Of a DNA stretch of 64,000 nucleotides, positions 46,308-54,835 are shown in pieces; within the stretch, counting starts at the first letter, position 1, and the number at the start of each line of letters is the position of its first letter. The notes under the pieces are model-generated. The model was not told the DNA's origin and did not search any database. It was given only the letters and a program-made list of their open reading frames with translations. Source of the DNA: Arthrobacter sp. Lineage in GTDB: Bacteria; Actinomycetota; Actinomycetes; Actinomycetales; Micrococcaceae. A program made the position numbers and the translations under genes. The DNA lies in NCBI GenBank assembly GCA_026393275.1, contig JAPLAM010000037.1, positions 1-64,000 of the forward strand, written 5' to 3'.

Positions 46308-46329
46308 TATGTTACTCATGAGTAACATA
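46308..46329. promoter_or_regulatory. perfect 22-bp palindromic operator
   Basis: TATGTTACTCATGAGTAACATA is a perfect inverted repeat lying just upstream of the acyl-CoA dehydrogenase gene. The TTACTC-GAGTAA arrangement is of the TetR/FadR-type operator class seen before acyl-CoA genes in Actinobacteria. The binding protein is not encoded nearby. Confidence 0.65.
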
Positions 46330-46381
46330 TCGCAGCCTGCGGCTCGTCGGCAAGTGACCGGGCGCACCTGCGCCGCAACGC

Positions 46382-46423
46382 AAAAGGGGCCGCAGCCGAC
46401 GTGGAAACGTCAGCCGCGGCCCC
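46382..46423 (-). terminator. terminator after tRNA(CAT)
   Basis: On the minus strand a GC-rich imperfect stem (46416-46423 with 46386-46393, extended inward with two mismatches) is followed by TTTTG, about 40 nt past the tRNA 3' end. No gene lies in the rest of 46330-46460. Confidence 0.8.
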
Positions 46424-46460
46424 CGGGGAGGCGGACCGTCCAGGGACTTCCGCCAGGTTG

Positions 46461-46534
46461 TAGGGCTACTCGGACTTGAACCGAGGACCTTAGGATTATG
46501 AGTCCCGCGCTCTAACCAGCTGAGCTATAGCCCC
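46461..46534 (-). tRNA. tRNA with CAT anticodon (tRNA-Met, or lysidine-dependent tRNA-Ile2)
   Basis: Folds as a 74-nt cloverleaf: acceptor GGGGCTA/TAGCCCT, D-stem GCTC/GAGC, anticodon loop CTCATAA, T-stem CTCGG/CCGAG with TTCAAGT. The CCA is not encoded. A G1-U72 pair ends the acceptor and the top of the anticodon stem (C27-A43) is unpaired. The anticodon fits elongator Met or Ile2 after lysidine modification; I cannot decide between them. Confidence 0.9.
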
Positions 46535-46650
46535 GTGCGCCCGCAGCGGCCTGGGCGGGCCGGACCGTTCCGGGCAAAAACACTCTAGCAATAGTAGTCG
46601 CCCCGGCTGGGGCGGCAGTGCCGACTGCAGCGCAGCCGGCACCACGGGCC

Positions 46651-47856
46651 CTAGACGACGAGATCGTCGTAGCTGGCCCCGCGGTAGATGTCTTCGAAGG
46701 TCTGCAGCGTGCGTTCGATGCTATGGCCTTCCACCATGCTCCGGCTCGCCTTGCCCATGGCCGCGCGCTCGTCCGCGGGCAGGGACAGCACGCGGACGAT
46801 CTTGTCAGCCAAGTCGTCACTGTCATTCGGGGTGAACAGGAAGCCGTTCTCGCCGTCGTTCACCAGGTGAGGCAAGGCCATCGCGTCGGCCAGCACGACC
46901 GGGGTGGAGGCGGACATCGCCTCCAGGGTCACGAGAGACTGCAGTTCGGCGGTGCCGGGCATGCAGAACAGGTCGGCGCTGAGGTACGCGCGGCGCAGTT
47001 CCTCGTCGCTGGCCAGGCCGAGGAATTTCACCCGGTCCTGCAGTCCGAGGCGCGCGACCTGCGCTTCGAGGGCGGGCCGGACCTCCCCGCCGCCAACAAT
47101 CTCCAAACGGATGTCCAACCCGGACGGTGTCTTGGAAACGGCGTCGATCAGCACGTCGATGTGCTTTTCCTCGGCCAACCGGCCGACAAACAGGACCGTG
47201 GGGCTGGCGTGGCGGACCTCTTCCTCGCCGGGCTTCAGCTCGTACGCGGCGGCGTCGATGCCGTTGGACAGCGGGAGCACCTTGCGGAGGAAGGCGTGCT
47301 GGTGCATGGCCTTGGCGGCGAGCGGCGTCGGCGTCGTGACGACGTCGGCCTGGCCCATGACCTTGCCCATATCCCGCCAGGAAACCCGGCCGATGATGTC
47401 CTTGAACCATTGCGGGAACGGCAGGAACGGGTTCAGGTTTTCGGGCATGAAGTGGTTGGTCGCAACAATCCTGATGCCCCGCCTCACCGCCTCGTAGAGG
47501 ACGTGCTCACCGATCATGTAGTGGCTCTGGATGTGCACGACGTCCGGCTGGATCCGGTCGAACAGCAGGCCGATTTCCTTCTTGATCTCCCACGGGAACG
47601 TGACCCGGAAGTACTCGTGCGTCGGCACCGAGTGCGAACGGAGGCGGTGCACGGTCGCCTCGTCGCGGAACTCGCTGAAACTCTTGCCCTTGCCGGGCCG
47701 GCACGCGAGGACGTGGACGTCGTGCCCGCGCCCGGTCATGCCCTTGGCCAGGCGGTAGCCGAACTGCGCGGCACCGTTGACGTCCGGCGGATAGGTATCC
47801 GCCGCGATCAGGATGGTCAGCGGTTTGTCGGGTCGGTCATTCTCGGGCCTGGTCAC
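46651..47856 (-). CDS. glycosyltransferase family 4
   Basis: 401 residues, GT-B fold. N-terminal acceptor domain with YPPDVNGAAQFGYRLAKGMT and HDVHVLACRPGKG; C-terminal nucleotide-sugar domain with VLFVGRLAEEKHIDVLIDA, VGGGEVRPALEAQVARLGL, FCMPGTAELQSLVTLEAM and the EX7E-type E-x-E segment (TAELQSLVTLEAMSASTPVV). Resembles mannosyl/glucosyltransferases of the PimB/MgtA type acting on glycolipids or polysaccharides; the exact acceptor is unknown. GTG 47856 after AGGAG. Confidence 0.88.
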   Translation of the reverse strand: MTRPENDRPDKPLTILIAADTYPPDVNGAAQFGYRLAKGMTGRGHDVHVLACRPGKGKSFSEFRDEATVHRLRSHSVPTHEYFRVTFPWEIKKEIGLLFDRIQPDVVHIQSHYMIGEHVLYEAVRRGIRIVATNHFMPENLNPFLPFPQWFKDIIGRVSWRDMGKVMGQADVVTTPTPLAAKAMHQHAFLRKVLPLSNGIDAAAYELKPGEEEVRHASPTVLFVGRLAEEKHIDVLIDAVSKTPSGLDIRLEIVGGGEVRPALEAQVARLGLQDRVKFLGLASDEELRRAYLSADLFCMPGTAELQSLVTLEAMSASTPVVLADAMALPHLVNDGENGFLFTPNDSDDLADKIVRVLSLPADERAAMGKASRSMVEGHSIERTLQTFEDIYRGASYDDLVV

Positions 47857-47959
47857 GGGGATAGCTCCTGGTGGTCACGGTGCGGTCAGCTGGGCTGTGG
47901 CGGCCGGCTGGCCGTCGGCGGCGGGCGCCGGGCCTGCGCCTGCAGTCTGTGGCGCCGCC

Positions 47960-48865
47960 CTAGGACATCCGTCCCGCAGCCTTCCGCGCGTCCTTCTTGC
48001 GCTTCGTGACCTCGGGGTGGTGCCGGGAAAGGGCGATCACTCCCACGATAGCAAGGGAAGCGGCGACCCCCATGGCAATCGCCGTCACGGCGTGGACGTC
48101 GGGGCGCAACTCCCCCAAAATCACGATGCCGATCGCGATGCCGACAATCGGGTCGATCACGGTCAGCCCGGCGATCACGAGGTCCGGCGGGCCCCCGGAG
48201 TAGGCGCTCTGCACGAACCATGATCCCAGCCCCCCGGCAGCCGCCATTGCGACGAGGGTGTACCACTGGACGTTGAGCAGGAACAGCCCGTTCGGATCGA
48301 GCAGGTGCCTACCGATGATCCGGGTCAGGACCGCCACGAAGCCGAAAAGCACGCCGGCACCGAGGATGTACACGAACGCGCTCATCCGGTGCCTGAACAG
48401 TACCGCCAGCGTTCCGAAGAGGCCCACGGCCAAGGCAAGCAGCAGCACAATGGTCAGTTCGTCCGAGCCGCTGACATGGTGGTTTTCCTGCGTGACGTTC
48501 ACGGCGAGCACCACGAACAGGGCCGAGCCGGTGACGCAGGCGCTGATGGCCACCACGGTGGCCCGGTTCATGCTGAGGCCCTGGTCTTTGGCGTTGATGA
48601 TGGTGGTGATGACGAGCGCGATCGCGCCGATCGGCTGCACCACGGTGAGGGGCGCCGAAACCAGGGCGATGGCGTTCATTACCGTCCCAACGCCGAGCAG
48701 CAGCAGCCCGAGGACCCAGCGCGGGTTGCGGATCAAACGGAGCAGGCCGTTGGAATTGAGTGCCAGGCCCCCGGTGTCCGCCTTGACCGCGCTCCCCTGC
48801 CGTTGGGCACCGAAGGCCAGGAAGAAGGCGCCAAGCACCGCCAGCAGTACAGCCAACCAGACCAT
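47960..48865 (-). CDS. EamA/DMT-type multi-pass transporter
   Basis: 301 residues, about ten membrane helices in two similar halves (SAPLTVVQPIGAIALVITTI and GLTVIDPIVGIAIGIVILGE are the matching EamA-type segments). Ends with a Lys/Arg-rich tail (RKKDARKAAGRMS). DMT superfamily; substrate unknown. ATG 48865 shares a base with the stop of the preceding phosphatidyltransferase gene (TGATG), so the two are coupled. Confidence 0.82.
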   Translation of the reverse strand: MVWLAVLLAVLGAFFLAFGAQRQGSAVKADTGGLALNSNGLLRLIRNPRWVLGLLLLGVGTVMNAIALVSAPLTVVQPIGAIALVITTIINAKDQGLSMNRATVVAISACVTGSALFVVLAVNVTQENHHVSGSDELTIVLLLALAVGLFGTLAVLFRHRMSAFVYILGAGVLFGFVAVLTRIIGRHLLDPNGLFLLNVQWYTLVAMAAAGGLGSWFVQSAYSGGPPDLVIAGLTVIDPIVGIAIGIVILGELRPDVHAVTAIAMGVAASLAIVGVIALSRHHPEVTKRKKDARKAAGRMS

Positions 48866-49524
48866 CAGCGGCGGCCGCCGTCGCCGGTGTTCTGTCCCTG
48901 GTCCGCGGCAGCTGTGGTCCCGGTTTTGAGCCCGCGGCCCTTGCGGATGATGGCCCAAAAGTAGTTATAGGCAGCGATCCAGTGCCCCACCAGGCCCAGT
49001 CCCAGGCAGATCCAGGCTGCCACGAAGTAGGCGCCGGCCCCGGGGATGGGCAGCTTGGAGAGCACCAGCAGCGGCGTGCCGACCAGCAGCAGGGCGGTCC
49101 GGATCTTGCCGATCCGGCTGCCGGGCAGGTCGGGGTGGCTGTGGAAGTAGAACAGCGAGAGGGCCAGCAGCACCAGGTCGGGGACCAGGAGCGCGGCCAG
49201 ATACCACCACTCGATGACGCCAGCGATCACGAGCGTGACGACGACGGCGATCAAGGCCAACCGGTCCGCGATGGGGTCCATGACCCGGCCCAATTCAGAC
49301 ATCTGGTTGAAGCGGCGGGCAATGTAGCCGTCCACCCAGTCGGTGCTGCCCATGACCGCCAGCACGAGTGCGGCTGCGCCGTACTCCTGCTTGGCCAGGA
49401 CGAGCCAGATGAAGAGCGGGACGCCAAGGAAGCGGACCACGGTGAGCAGGTTGGGGACGGTGAAGACCAGGTCGTGATGGATCTGCGGCTGCCCGGGCCG
49501 CGTGCCAGCGCCGATGAACTTCAT
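48865..49524 (-). CDS. CDP-alcohol phosphatidyltransferase
   Basis: 219 residues with about six membrane helices. The family motif is complete: DWVDGYIARRFNQMSELGRV followed by MDPIADR, i.e. DG-x2-AR-x8-G-x3-D-x3-D. TVPNLLTVVRFLGVPLFIW precedes it as in PgsA/cardiolipin-synthase-type enzymes. Joins CDP-diacylglycerol (made by CdsA) to an alcohol such as glycerol-3-phosphate or phosphatidylglycerol. The specific product is not decided by sequence. Confidence 0.86.
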   Translation of the reverse strand: MKFIGAGTRPGQPQIHHDLVFTVPNLLTVVRFLGVPLFIWLVLAKQEYGAAALVLAVMGSTDWVDGYIARRFNQMSELGRVMDPIADRLALIAVVVTLVIAGVIEWWYLAALLVPDLVLLALSLFYFHSHPDLPGSRIGKIRTALLLVGTPLLVLSKLPIPGAGAYFVAAWICLGLGLVGHWIAAYNYFWAIIRKGRGLKTGTTAAADQGQNTGDGGRR

Positions 49525-49579
49525 CCGGTCCCCCTTTCCACAGCCGGCAACGAGTTAGCGTCGGAGTTCAGGGTGATGC

Positions 49580-50476
49580 CTAACCCTTGAGCAGTCTGCG
49601 CAACAGGAACACGAGAGTGGCCGTCGAGGCGGCAAGGGCGGCCAGCGGCTTCCAGCGTTTGCCGAGCTCGGCTGCGGCGCCGGACTCGCCCTTGGCGCCG
49701 GTAACGCGAGGGGCCTTAGGTGTGCCGGGGGCCTTGGCCTGGCTGCGGAACGCGGCGACCCTGTCATCCACAAGGTCCTTGCCTTCCGCCAGCCGGTGCT
49801 GGGAGGCGGCGAGGAGGGCCTGGGCCTGGGTCTTGACGTCGAGTTCCTCGCCGAGTTCGTCGCGAACCCCGGTGAGGTGCCGGCGTCGCTGGTCGAGGCG
49901 GCTGCGCAGCTCGGTTTCGGTTGGAGCGGGGCCGAGGTCGGGCTGCTCGGCGGCCTTCTTGGCTTCCTTCTCGGCCTTCGCTTTCGCGGCGGCCTCCTCC
50001 TTGGCAGCCTTGGCGGCCTTGGCCTGCGGCGAGCCGGGGTCCAGGACGGCGGCGTCGAACGACGAGCCTTCCTTCGCGATGCCGAGGTCGTGCTTGAGGC
50101 CGCGGATCGTCTCCTCCGGCAGCAGCGGCATGGCCTTCTTGAACCGGCTGTACCCGATCAAACCGACAATCAGCGCAATCACCAGGAAGGCCGCGCAGAC
50201 CAGGAGGGCCGCGAGCCAAGCCGGCATCACCGTGGCCAGGCCCATGATGGCGGCCACGATCAGGCCGATGACCAGGAACGCGACAAAGATCAGGGCGACG
50301 GCGAGGAACGCGGCCGCGACGCCGAGCTGGATGCCTTTGCGCTTGAGTTCGGCCTTAGCGAAGGCAATCTCGTCGTTGAGCTGCCGCGGTGCGAGCTTGA
50401 AGATCAGTTTCAGGGTTTTGGGCAGCGCGGAAAGGCGCAGCCCTCCGCTTGTCCTGCCGGTGTGACGTCCGCTCAT
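49580..50476 (-). CDS. Holin_X / DUF3618 membrane protein
   Basis: 298 residues. N-terminal Holin_X-like domain: FKLAPRQLNDEIAFAKAELK followed by two membrane helices (AAAFLAVALIFVAFLVIGLI and LAALLVCAAFLVIALIVGLI). A charged Ala/Lys/Glu coiled-coil linker (about 148-180) leads to a DUF3618 segment (TETELRSRLDQRRRHLTGVR, DELGEELDVKTQAQ) and a last membrane helix at the C terminus. Not a phage gene: it is a widespread actinobacterial chromosomal fusion of unknown, probably membrane-organising, function. Confidence 0.78.
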   Translation of the reverse strand: MSGRHTGRTSGGLRLSALPKTLKLIFKLAPRQLNDEIAFAKAELKRKGIQLGVAAAFLAVALIFVAFLVIGLIVAAIMGLATVMPAWLAALLVCAAFLVIALIVGLIGYSRFKKAMPLLPEETIRGLKHDLGIAKEGSSFDAAVLDPGSPQAKAAKAAKEEAAAKAKAEKEAKKAAEQPDLGPAPTETELRSRLDQRRRHLTGVRDELGEELDVKTQAQALLAASQHRLAEGKDLVDDRVAAFRSQAKAPGTPKAPRVTGAKGESGAAAELGKRWKPLAALAASTATLVFLLRRLLKG

Positions 50477-50652
50477 CGGTTCCGCCTAACTGGTTCCATC
50501 TGTGATCCGCCTACGCTGAATTGCCGGGCGCGCACGGTTAAACGCGCACCCAGGTCTCAAAACTATCATTCAGGGTCCGGACAGCGTCCCGCCGACTGGC
50601 GGGGTTGGGCGTGGCGTATGGGCATGACGGGTCCAAGGCCCACTCCCGGAGA

Positions 50653-50731
50653 GGACATGCCCAGTCTTCGCGGCCACGAATGGACATAACGGGCACATGC
50701 CCAGCTGCCGGCCCGCACGCGGGGCATGTCC
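50653..50731. repeat. 79-bp intergenic repeat, copy A
   Basis: Begins GGACATGCC and ends with its exact inverse GGCATGTCC. The centre has GCGGCCACGAATGGACATAA followed by CGGGCACATGCCCA. It shares length and sequence with copies at 61794 and 61908. It lies downstream of creC in a 320-nt spacer (50477-50796) that otherwise holds only GC-rich sequence. Confidence 0.85.
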
Positions 50732-50796
50732 CCTGGGCCGGGGCCCGGGGCGGGCTGCGCGGGTGGGCGGGGCGGCCCCGGGAGACGCCCTGAGGG

Positions 50797-52314
50797 CTAC
50801 GGCTGGCGGTGGATGGATTTGTAGCTCAGGTAGGCGTTCAGGCCTTCGATTCCGTATTCGGTGCCGAGCCCGGAGTCGTGCCGGCCACCGAAGGGCGCGG
50901 CATGGTTGGAGGCGAAGAAGTTGATGCCCACGGATCCGGTGTCCATCCGGTCCGCTACAGCCAGGGCCGCCTGCCGGTCCTGTCCGAAGACCACTCCTCC
51001 CAGACCGAACTCTGTGTTGTTGGCGAGCGCTACCGCCTGATCAACGTTGCCGCCGTCGTCGTCGTACTTCAGGATGCAGAGCACCGGTCCGAAGATTTCC
51101 TCCCGGGAGATCCGCATGTCCGGCGTGACGTCGGCAAAGACGGTCGGCTCCACGAAGTAGCCGCCCTCAAGGCCGCCCGTCAACGACGCCGCACGGCCGC
51201 CGGTGGTGGCACGCGCTCCTGCGGCCAGTCCCGACTCCACGTACTCCATCACAGTCCGGTACTGGGATTCGGTAGCGCACGGGCCGAAGACCGTGTCCGG
51301 ATCCAGCGGGTCACCCTGCTTGCCGGCGGCGATCGTGGAAGTGACCATGTCCACCACCTCGTCGTAGCGGCTGGCGGGGGCCAGGATCCGGGTCGAGATG
51401 TAGCACGTCTGCCCGGTGTTGCGCATCGACGAGCGGATCAGCACCTTGGACATGGCCTCCAGATCGGCGTCCGGCAGCACGATCGCGCTGGACTTCCCGC
51501 CCAGTTCCAAGGTGACGGGGCGCAGCAGTTCGCCGCAGGCCGCGGCGATCTTCCGGCCCACCGGTGTGGAGCCGGTGAAGGCCACCTTGTCCACGTCCGG
51601 GTGCTTCACCAGGGCATCCCCGAGCCGGCCGGAGCCGGTGACGAAGTTGACGACACCGGCCGGAACGCCTGCCGCGGCCACCGCGTCGATAATCACCCGG
51701 AGCGACAACGGAGTAGGCGACGCCGGCTTGATCACCACGGTGCAGCCCGCCAGGAGAGCGGGGGCGAGCTTGATCACGACGAGGTTGATCGGGAAGTTCC
51801 AGGGCGCGATGAGGGCGCACACGCCGATCGGTTCGCGCCGGACCACGGATTCGCCGCCGCCCTTGGGGAACGCGCGCACATCCTCGCGCTCGAGGTAGTC
51901 CGCCAGTGAGGCGAAGTAGCGGAAGATTCCGGCGGCGTTGGCGGCCGCGCCGGCGGATTCGGAGACCGGCGAGCCGTTCTCCCGGGTGTTGGTCAGGGAG
52001 AGTTCCTTGGCGCGTTTCTCCACCTCGTCGGCGATGCGCAGCAGGTACGCGGCCCGCTCCGAGGGTGCGAGCCGGGGCCACTCCCCGGCGAAGGCGCGGC
52101 GGGCGGAGCCGACGGCAGCGTCGACGTCGTCGGCCGTGCCGTCCGGAACCGAGCCCCAGACGTCGCCCGTGGCGGGGTCGGTGACCGAAATGCGGCCCGT
52201 GCCGCGGGCGGGCGTCCACGCCCCGTCGATAAAGATGTCGTCCACGTGCGTGTACGGCAGGGGCAGTGCGGCGCGCGCAGCGACGGCGGGAGCGTCGTGC
52301 GTTGCGGCGCTCAT
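50797..52314 (-). CDS. creC: aldehyde dehydrogenase of the alkylphenol pathway
   Basis: 505 residues, NAD(P)+-dependent ALDH fold. Seen: PWNFPINLVVIKLAPALLAG, GSTPVGRKIAAACG, TLELGGKSSAIV (general base Glu) and the nucleophile in NTGQTCY. In C. glutamicum the creC product oxidises 4-hydroxybenzaldehyde, formed from p-cresol, to 4-hydroxybenzoate; I infer the same role from position. ATG 52314 overlaps the creD stop (ATGA). Longer in-frame readings upstream run through creD and are not real. Confidence 0.85.
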   Translation of the reverse strand: MSAATHDAPAVAARAALPLPYTHVDDIFIDGAWTPARGTGRISVTDPATGDVWGSVPDGTADDVDAAVGSARRAFAGEWPRLAPSERAAYLLRIADEVEKRAKELSLTNTRENGSPVSESAGAAANAAGIFRYFASLADYLEREDVRAFPKGGGESVVRREPIGVCALIAPWNFPINLVVIKLAPALLAGCTVVIKPASPTPLSLRVIIDAVAAAGVPAGVVNFVTGSGRLGDALVKHPDVDKVAFTGSTPVGRKIAAACGELLRPVTLELGGKSSAIVLPDADLEAMSKVLIRSSMRNTGQTCYISTRILAPASRYDEVVDMVTSTIAAGKQGDPLDPDTVFGPCATESQYRTVMEYVESGLAAGARATTGGRAASLTGGLEGGYFVEPTVFADVTPDMRISREEIFGPVLCILKYDDDGGNVDQAVALANNTEFGLGGVVFGQDRQAALAVADRMDTGSVGINFFASNHAAPFGGRHDSGLGTEYGIEGLNAYLSYKSIHRQP

Positions 52315-53066
52315 CGGATGACCGCCGTCTTGAGCAGGGCGTTGGAGCGGTCCAGGTCCGCGGAGGCCATGTCCACGGCGGCCTGCGTGATGAGTTCGGG
52401 CACGATTTCGGTGGCGAGCCGGTCGGTGTAGGTGGCGGGGTCCATCTTGAACCACGAGGAGGCCAAGGCGATCCCGGCCTGGTCGAAGCGCCACAGCCTG
52501 TCCGCGTCACGCATCAGGGCATCTTCGAGCGAGAGCGCCACCGGGCGGGTATCGTGGCCGTCGATGATGCGGCAGACGCGCTCGATGAATTCGACGGAGT
52601 AGCCCAGCCCGGGCAGCACCCGCCGGGCGACGTCGCAGCCCTGCTTCTCGTGCTCGTAGCGGATATTGGCCTTGCGCCAGTCTCCGGTGAAGCCTTCGGA
52701 GAGGATGCGGGACTCGTCCACGTGTGCCCAGCCGGTGTCGTGCAGCAGGGTGGCCACGCGCACCAGTTCTGCGTCGGCGTCCGGGTACGCGCGGCAAAGC
52801 CGCTCGGCGAAGGCCAGGGAGATCGGCAGGTGGATGTCGTTGCCGCGGGTGCGGGTTTCCTGCACCACGGCCCGCCAGAGCCCATCGAGTTCCTCGACGG
52901 CGGCCGGAGTGGTGGCGATCGGGGCGGTGTCCACCGGGCCCGTGGCGGGAACCGGGCGGACCGGGTAGGCCGCCGCGAAGTCCGCAGCCGCGGGCTGGAG
53001 ATCCGTGGGGCGGGCAGCCGGGGCCGCACCGCCGACGTCGGCGACCGGAGTCTTGGGGGTGGTCAT
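52311..53066 (-). CDS. creD: HD-domain phosphohydrolase (aryl-phosphate type)
   Basis: 251 residues. HD fold with LLHDTGWAHVDE (His/Asp metal pair near residue 109), EHEKQGCDVARRVL, IIDGHDTRPVALSLEDALMR and DADRLWRF. In the C. glutamicum cre pathway CreD removes the phosphate from 4-hydroxybenzyl-type phosphate intermediates after P450 oxidation. The first 60 residues are Ala/Pro-rich. A second, clearly related HD protein is encoded at 60994-61701. Confidence 0.85.
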   Translation of the reverse strand: MTTPKTPVADVGGAAPAARPTDLQPAAADFAAAYPVRPVPATGPVDTAPIATTPAAVEELDGLWRAVVQETRTRGNDIHLPISLAFAERLCRAYPDADAELVRVATLLHDTGWAHVDESRILSEGFTGDWRKANIRYEHEKQGCDVARRVLPGLGYSVEFIERVCRIIDGHDTRPVALSLEDALMRDADRLWRFDQAGIALASSWFKMDPATYTDRLATEIVPELITQAAVDMASADLDRSNALLKTAVIR

Positions 53067-53107
53067 GATGCTCCTTCGGGGGCGGCCAACCTACTGTCTG
53101 AGTACAG

Positions 53108-54451
53108 TTAGCGGTCCGTCGTAATCGTCTTGAGGGGTGTGGCGGGATCTGCGGCCGCCTCAGCCGGGATGTTCTGTCCCTTGGCCAAGGCGTTCCTGAC
53201 GGCCATGAAGTCCAGCGGCGCGTTCACGCAGTCCGCGGCGATAATCCGGCCCTGCCGGTAGTAGAGGACGCTGAACTTTCCGCGTTCCTCATCGCGCCGG
53301 AGCACGGTCTGGTCGTAGCCGTTGCACAGGCCGGCGATTTGCAGCTTGAGGTCCGCCTGGTTGGACCAGAACCACGGTATGCCGGCGTATTCCTCCCGGT
53401 GTCCGGTCAGCGAGTAGGCCGCTACCTTGGCGTGTTCGATCGCGTTGTTGACGCTTTCGAGCCTGATCCGTTCGCCGGGCGTGGACCCGGGGACCGGGTT
53501 GGGCATGTTGGCGCAGTCGCCGATCGCCACCGTGGTCCCGTCCGAGGCCAGGGCGAACCGGTCCACCACGATCCCGTTGTCCACCGTGAGGCCCAGGTCT
53601 TCCGCTAACTGGGTGTTGGGGATGACGCCGATGCCCACCAGCACGATCTGGGCCGGGAGAACGATGCCGTCCTGGAGTTCCACGCCGCTCACGGCCCCGC
53701 GGCCGTCCACCGGACCGTCCCCCGCAAGGAACCGCCGGGCGCTCGTACCGAGCCGGATGTCCAGGCCGCGGGAGCGGTGCGCTCGCAGGAAGTATTCGGC
53801 GGTTTCCTCGCCGACCGCACGGCCGACGAGGCGCGGCCCGAATTCCAGCACCGTGACGTTTTTGCCCATCTTGTGCAGGCTGGACGCGGCTTCGAGGCCG
53901 ATGAAGCCGCCGCCAATCACGACAACATCCGTGGCGTCCCCTACCCGCGCCTTGAGCGCCAGGGCGTCGTCGGCGTTGCGCAGATAAAGCACGCCGTCGA
54001 GGTCACCGCCGTCGATCTCCAGCTTCCGGGCGCGGGCGCCTACCGTGAGGGCGAGCCGCTTGAAGGGGAACTCCTTGCCGGAGGAGGAATGCGCCACACC
54101 GGAGCCGTCCGCGTCCTTGTCGATGCGGACGATGTATTCGCCCTTCACCAGGGCCACGTTGTGTTCGGTCCAGTAGTCGTTGGACCGGAAGATCAGCGAT
54201 TCGCTCTCCACCGTGCCCTGCAGGAACTCCTTGGACAGAGCGGGCCGCTGGTAGGGGCGGTGGTCCTCGTCACCGAGGAGGGTGATGTGCTCGCCGAAGC
54301 CAAGCGCCCGCAGCGATACCGCGAGCTGGACGCCGGACTGGCTCGCGCCGATGATCAGCAGGCCGGTCCGGGTGGCGCTGTCAGGCCGCGCAGCGGCGCC
54401 GGCCCCGGTCTGCTCGGCGGCGGCTGCCTGCTCCACTGCGTGGGTGCCCAT
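53108..54451 (-). CDS. creE: ferredoxin reductase (FAD, NADH-dependent) for the P450
   Basis: 447 residues, putidaredoxin-reductase type. FAD loop LLIIGASQSGVQLAVSLRAL, NAD loop VVVIGGGFIGLEAASSLHKM, and TVAIGDCANMPNP for flavin contact. An Ala/Glu/Gln-rich 28-residue N terminus precedes the Rossmann fold. ATG 54451 begins 2 nt after the ferredoxin stop. Together with CreF it feeds electrons to the P450 CreJ. Longer readings to 54658 cross the ferredoxin gene and are rejected. Confidence 0.87.
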   Translation of the reverse strand: MGTHAVEQAAAAEQTGAGAAARPDSATRTGLLIIGASQSGVQLAVSLRALGFGEHITLLGDEDHRPYQRPALSKEFLQGTVESESLIFRSNDYWTEHNVALVKGEYIVRIDKDADGSGVAHSSSGKEFPFKRLALTVGARARKLEIDGGDLDGVLYLRNADDALALKARVGDATDVVVIGGGFIGLEAASSLHKMGKNVTVLEFGPRLVGRAVGEETAEYFLRAHRSRGLDIRLGTSARRFLAGDGPVDGRGAVSGVELQDGIVLPAQIVLVGIGVIPNTQLAEDLGLTVDNGIVVDRFALASDGTTVAIGDCANMPNPVPGSTPGERIRLESVNNAIEHAKVAAYSLTGHREEYAGIPWFWSNQADLKLQIAGLCNGYDQTVLRRDEERGKFSVLYYRQGRIIAADCVNAPLDFMAVRNALAKGQNIPAEAAADPATPLKTITTDR

Positions 54452-54453
54452 CA

Positions 54454-54774
54454 CTACACCTGCGTTTCCGGGGTCGTGACGAACAGTTCGAGTTCGTCCG
54501 TGAGGCGGAGCTGGCAGGACAGCCGCGAGTTGTCCTCGCGGTCCACCGCGGTGCCGTAAAGCATTTCGTCCTCCATGTCCTCCATCTGCGGGAGCTGTGA
54601 CAGGCAGTCCTCGCGGACGAACACGTGGCAGGTGGCGCAGGACAGCGAGCCGCCGCATTCGGCGACGATCCCGGGTACGCCGTTGCGGACCGCGGTTTCC
54701 ATGACGGAGTCGCCGGCGTTGCCCTGGACATCGCGCACAGCGCCCTCGGCGTCGGTGAAATGAACCGTTGGCAT
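54454..54774 (-). CDS. creF: [2Fe-2S] ferredoxin, adrenodoxin/putidaredoxin type
   Basis: 106 residues. Cluster ligands AECGGSLSCATCHVF (Cys40, Cys46, Cys49) and Cys86 in LSCQLRL, the adrenodoxin-type CX5CX2C...C arrangement. The interaction helix QMEDMEDEML is acidic as expected for docking to P450/reductase. A one-electron carrier between CreE and CreJ. Confidence 0.92.
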   Translation of the reverse strand: MPTVHFTDAEGAVRDVQGNAGDSVMETAVRNGVPGIVAECGGSLSCATCHVFVREDCLSQLPQMEDMEDEMLYGTAVDREDNSRLSCQLRLTDELELFVTTPETQV

Positions 54775-54835
54775 TGGTCCTCCTTAGGGTTGAACTTGGG
54801 GGATAAATCGGGAAGTGAAGCGGTAGCGGACGGGT

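Noticed and set aside
49580..50476. Prophage remnant because of the holin-like domain
   Set aside because: Holin_X plus DUF3618 is a common actinobacterial chromosomal protein; no phage structural, integrase or lysin genes are nearby.
52044..52494. Upstream extension of creC into creD
   Set aside because: The added residues are an out-of-frame reading of creD; the ATG at 52314 with ATGA overlap gives the normal aldehyde dehydrogenase N terminus.
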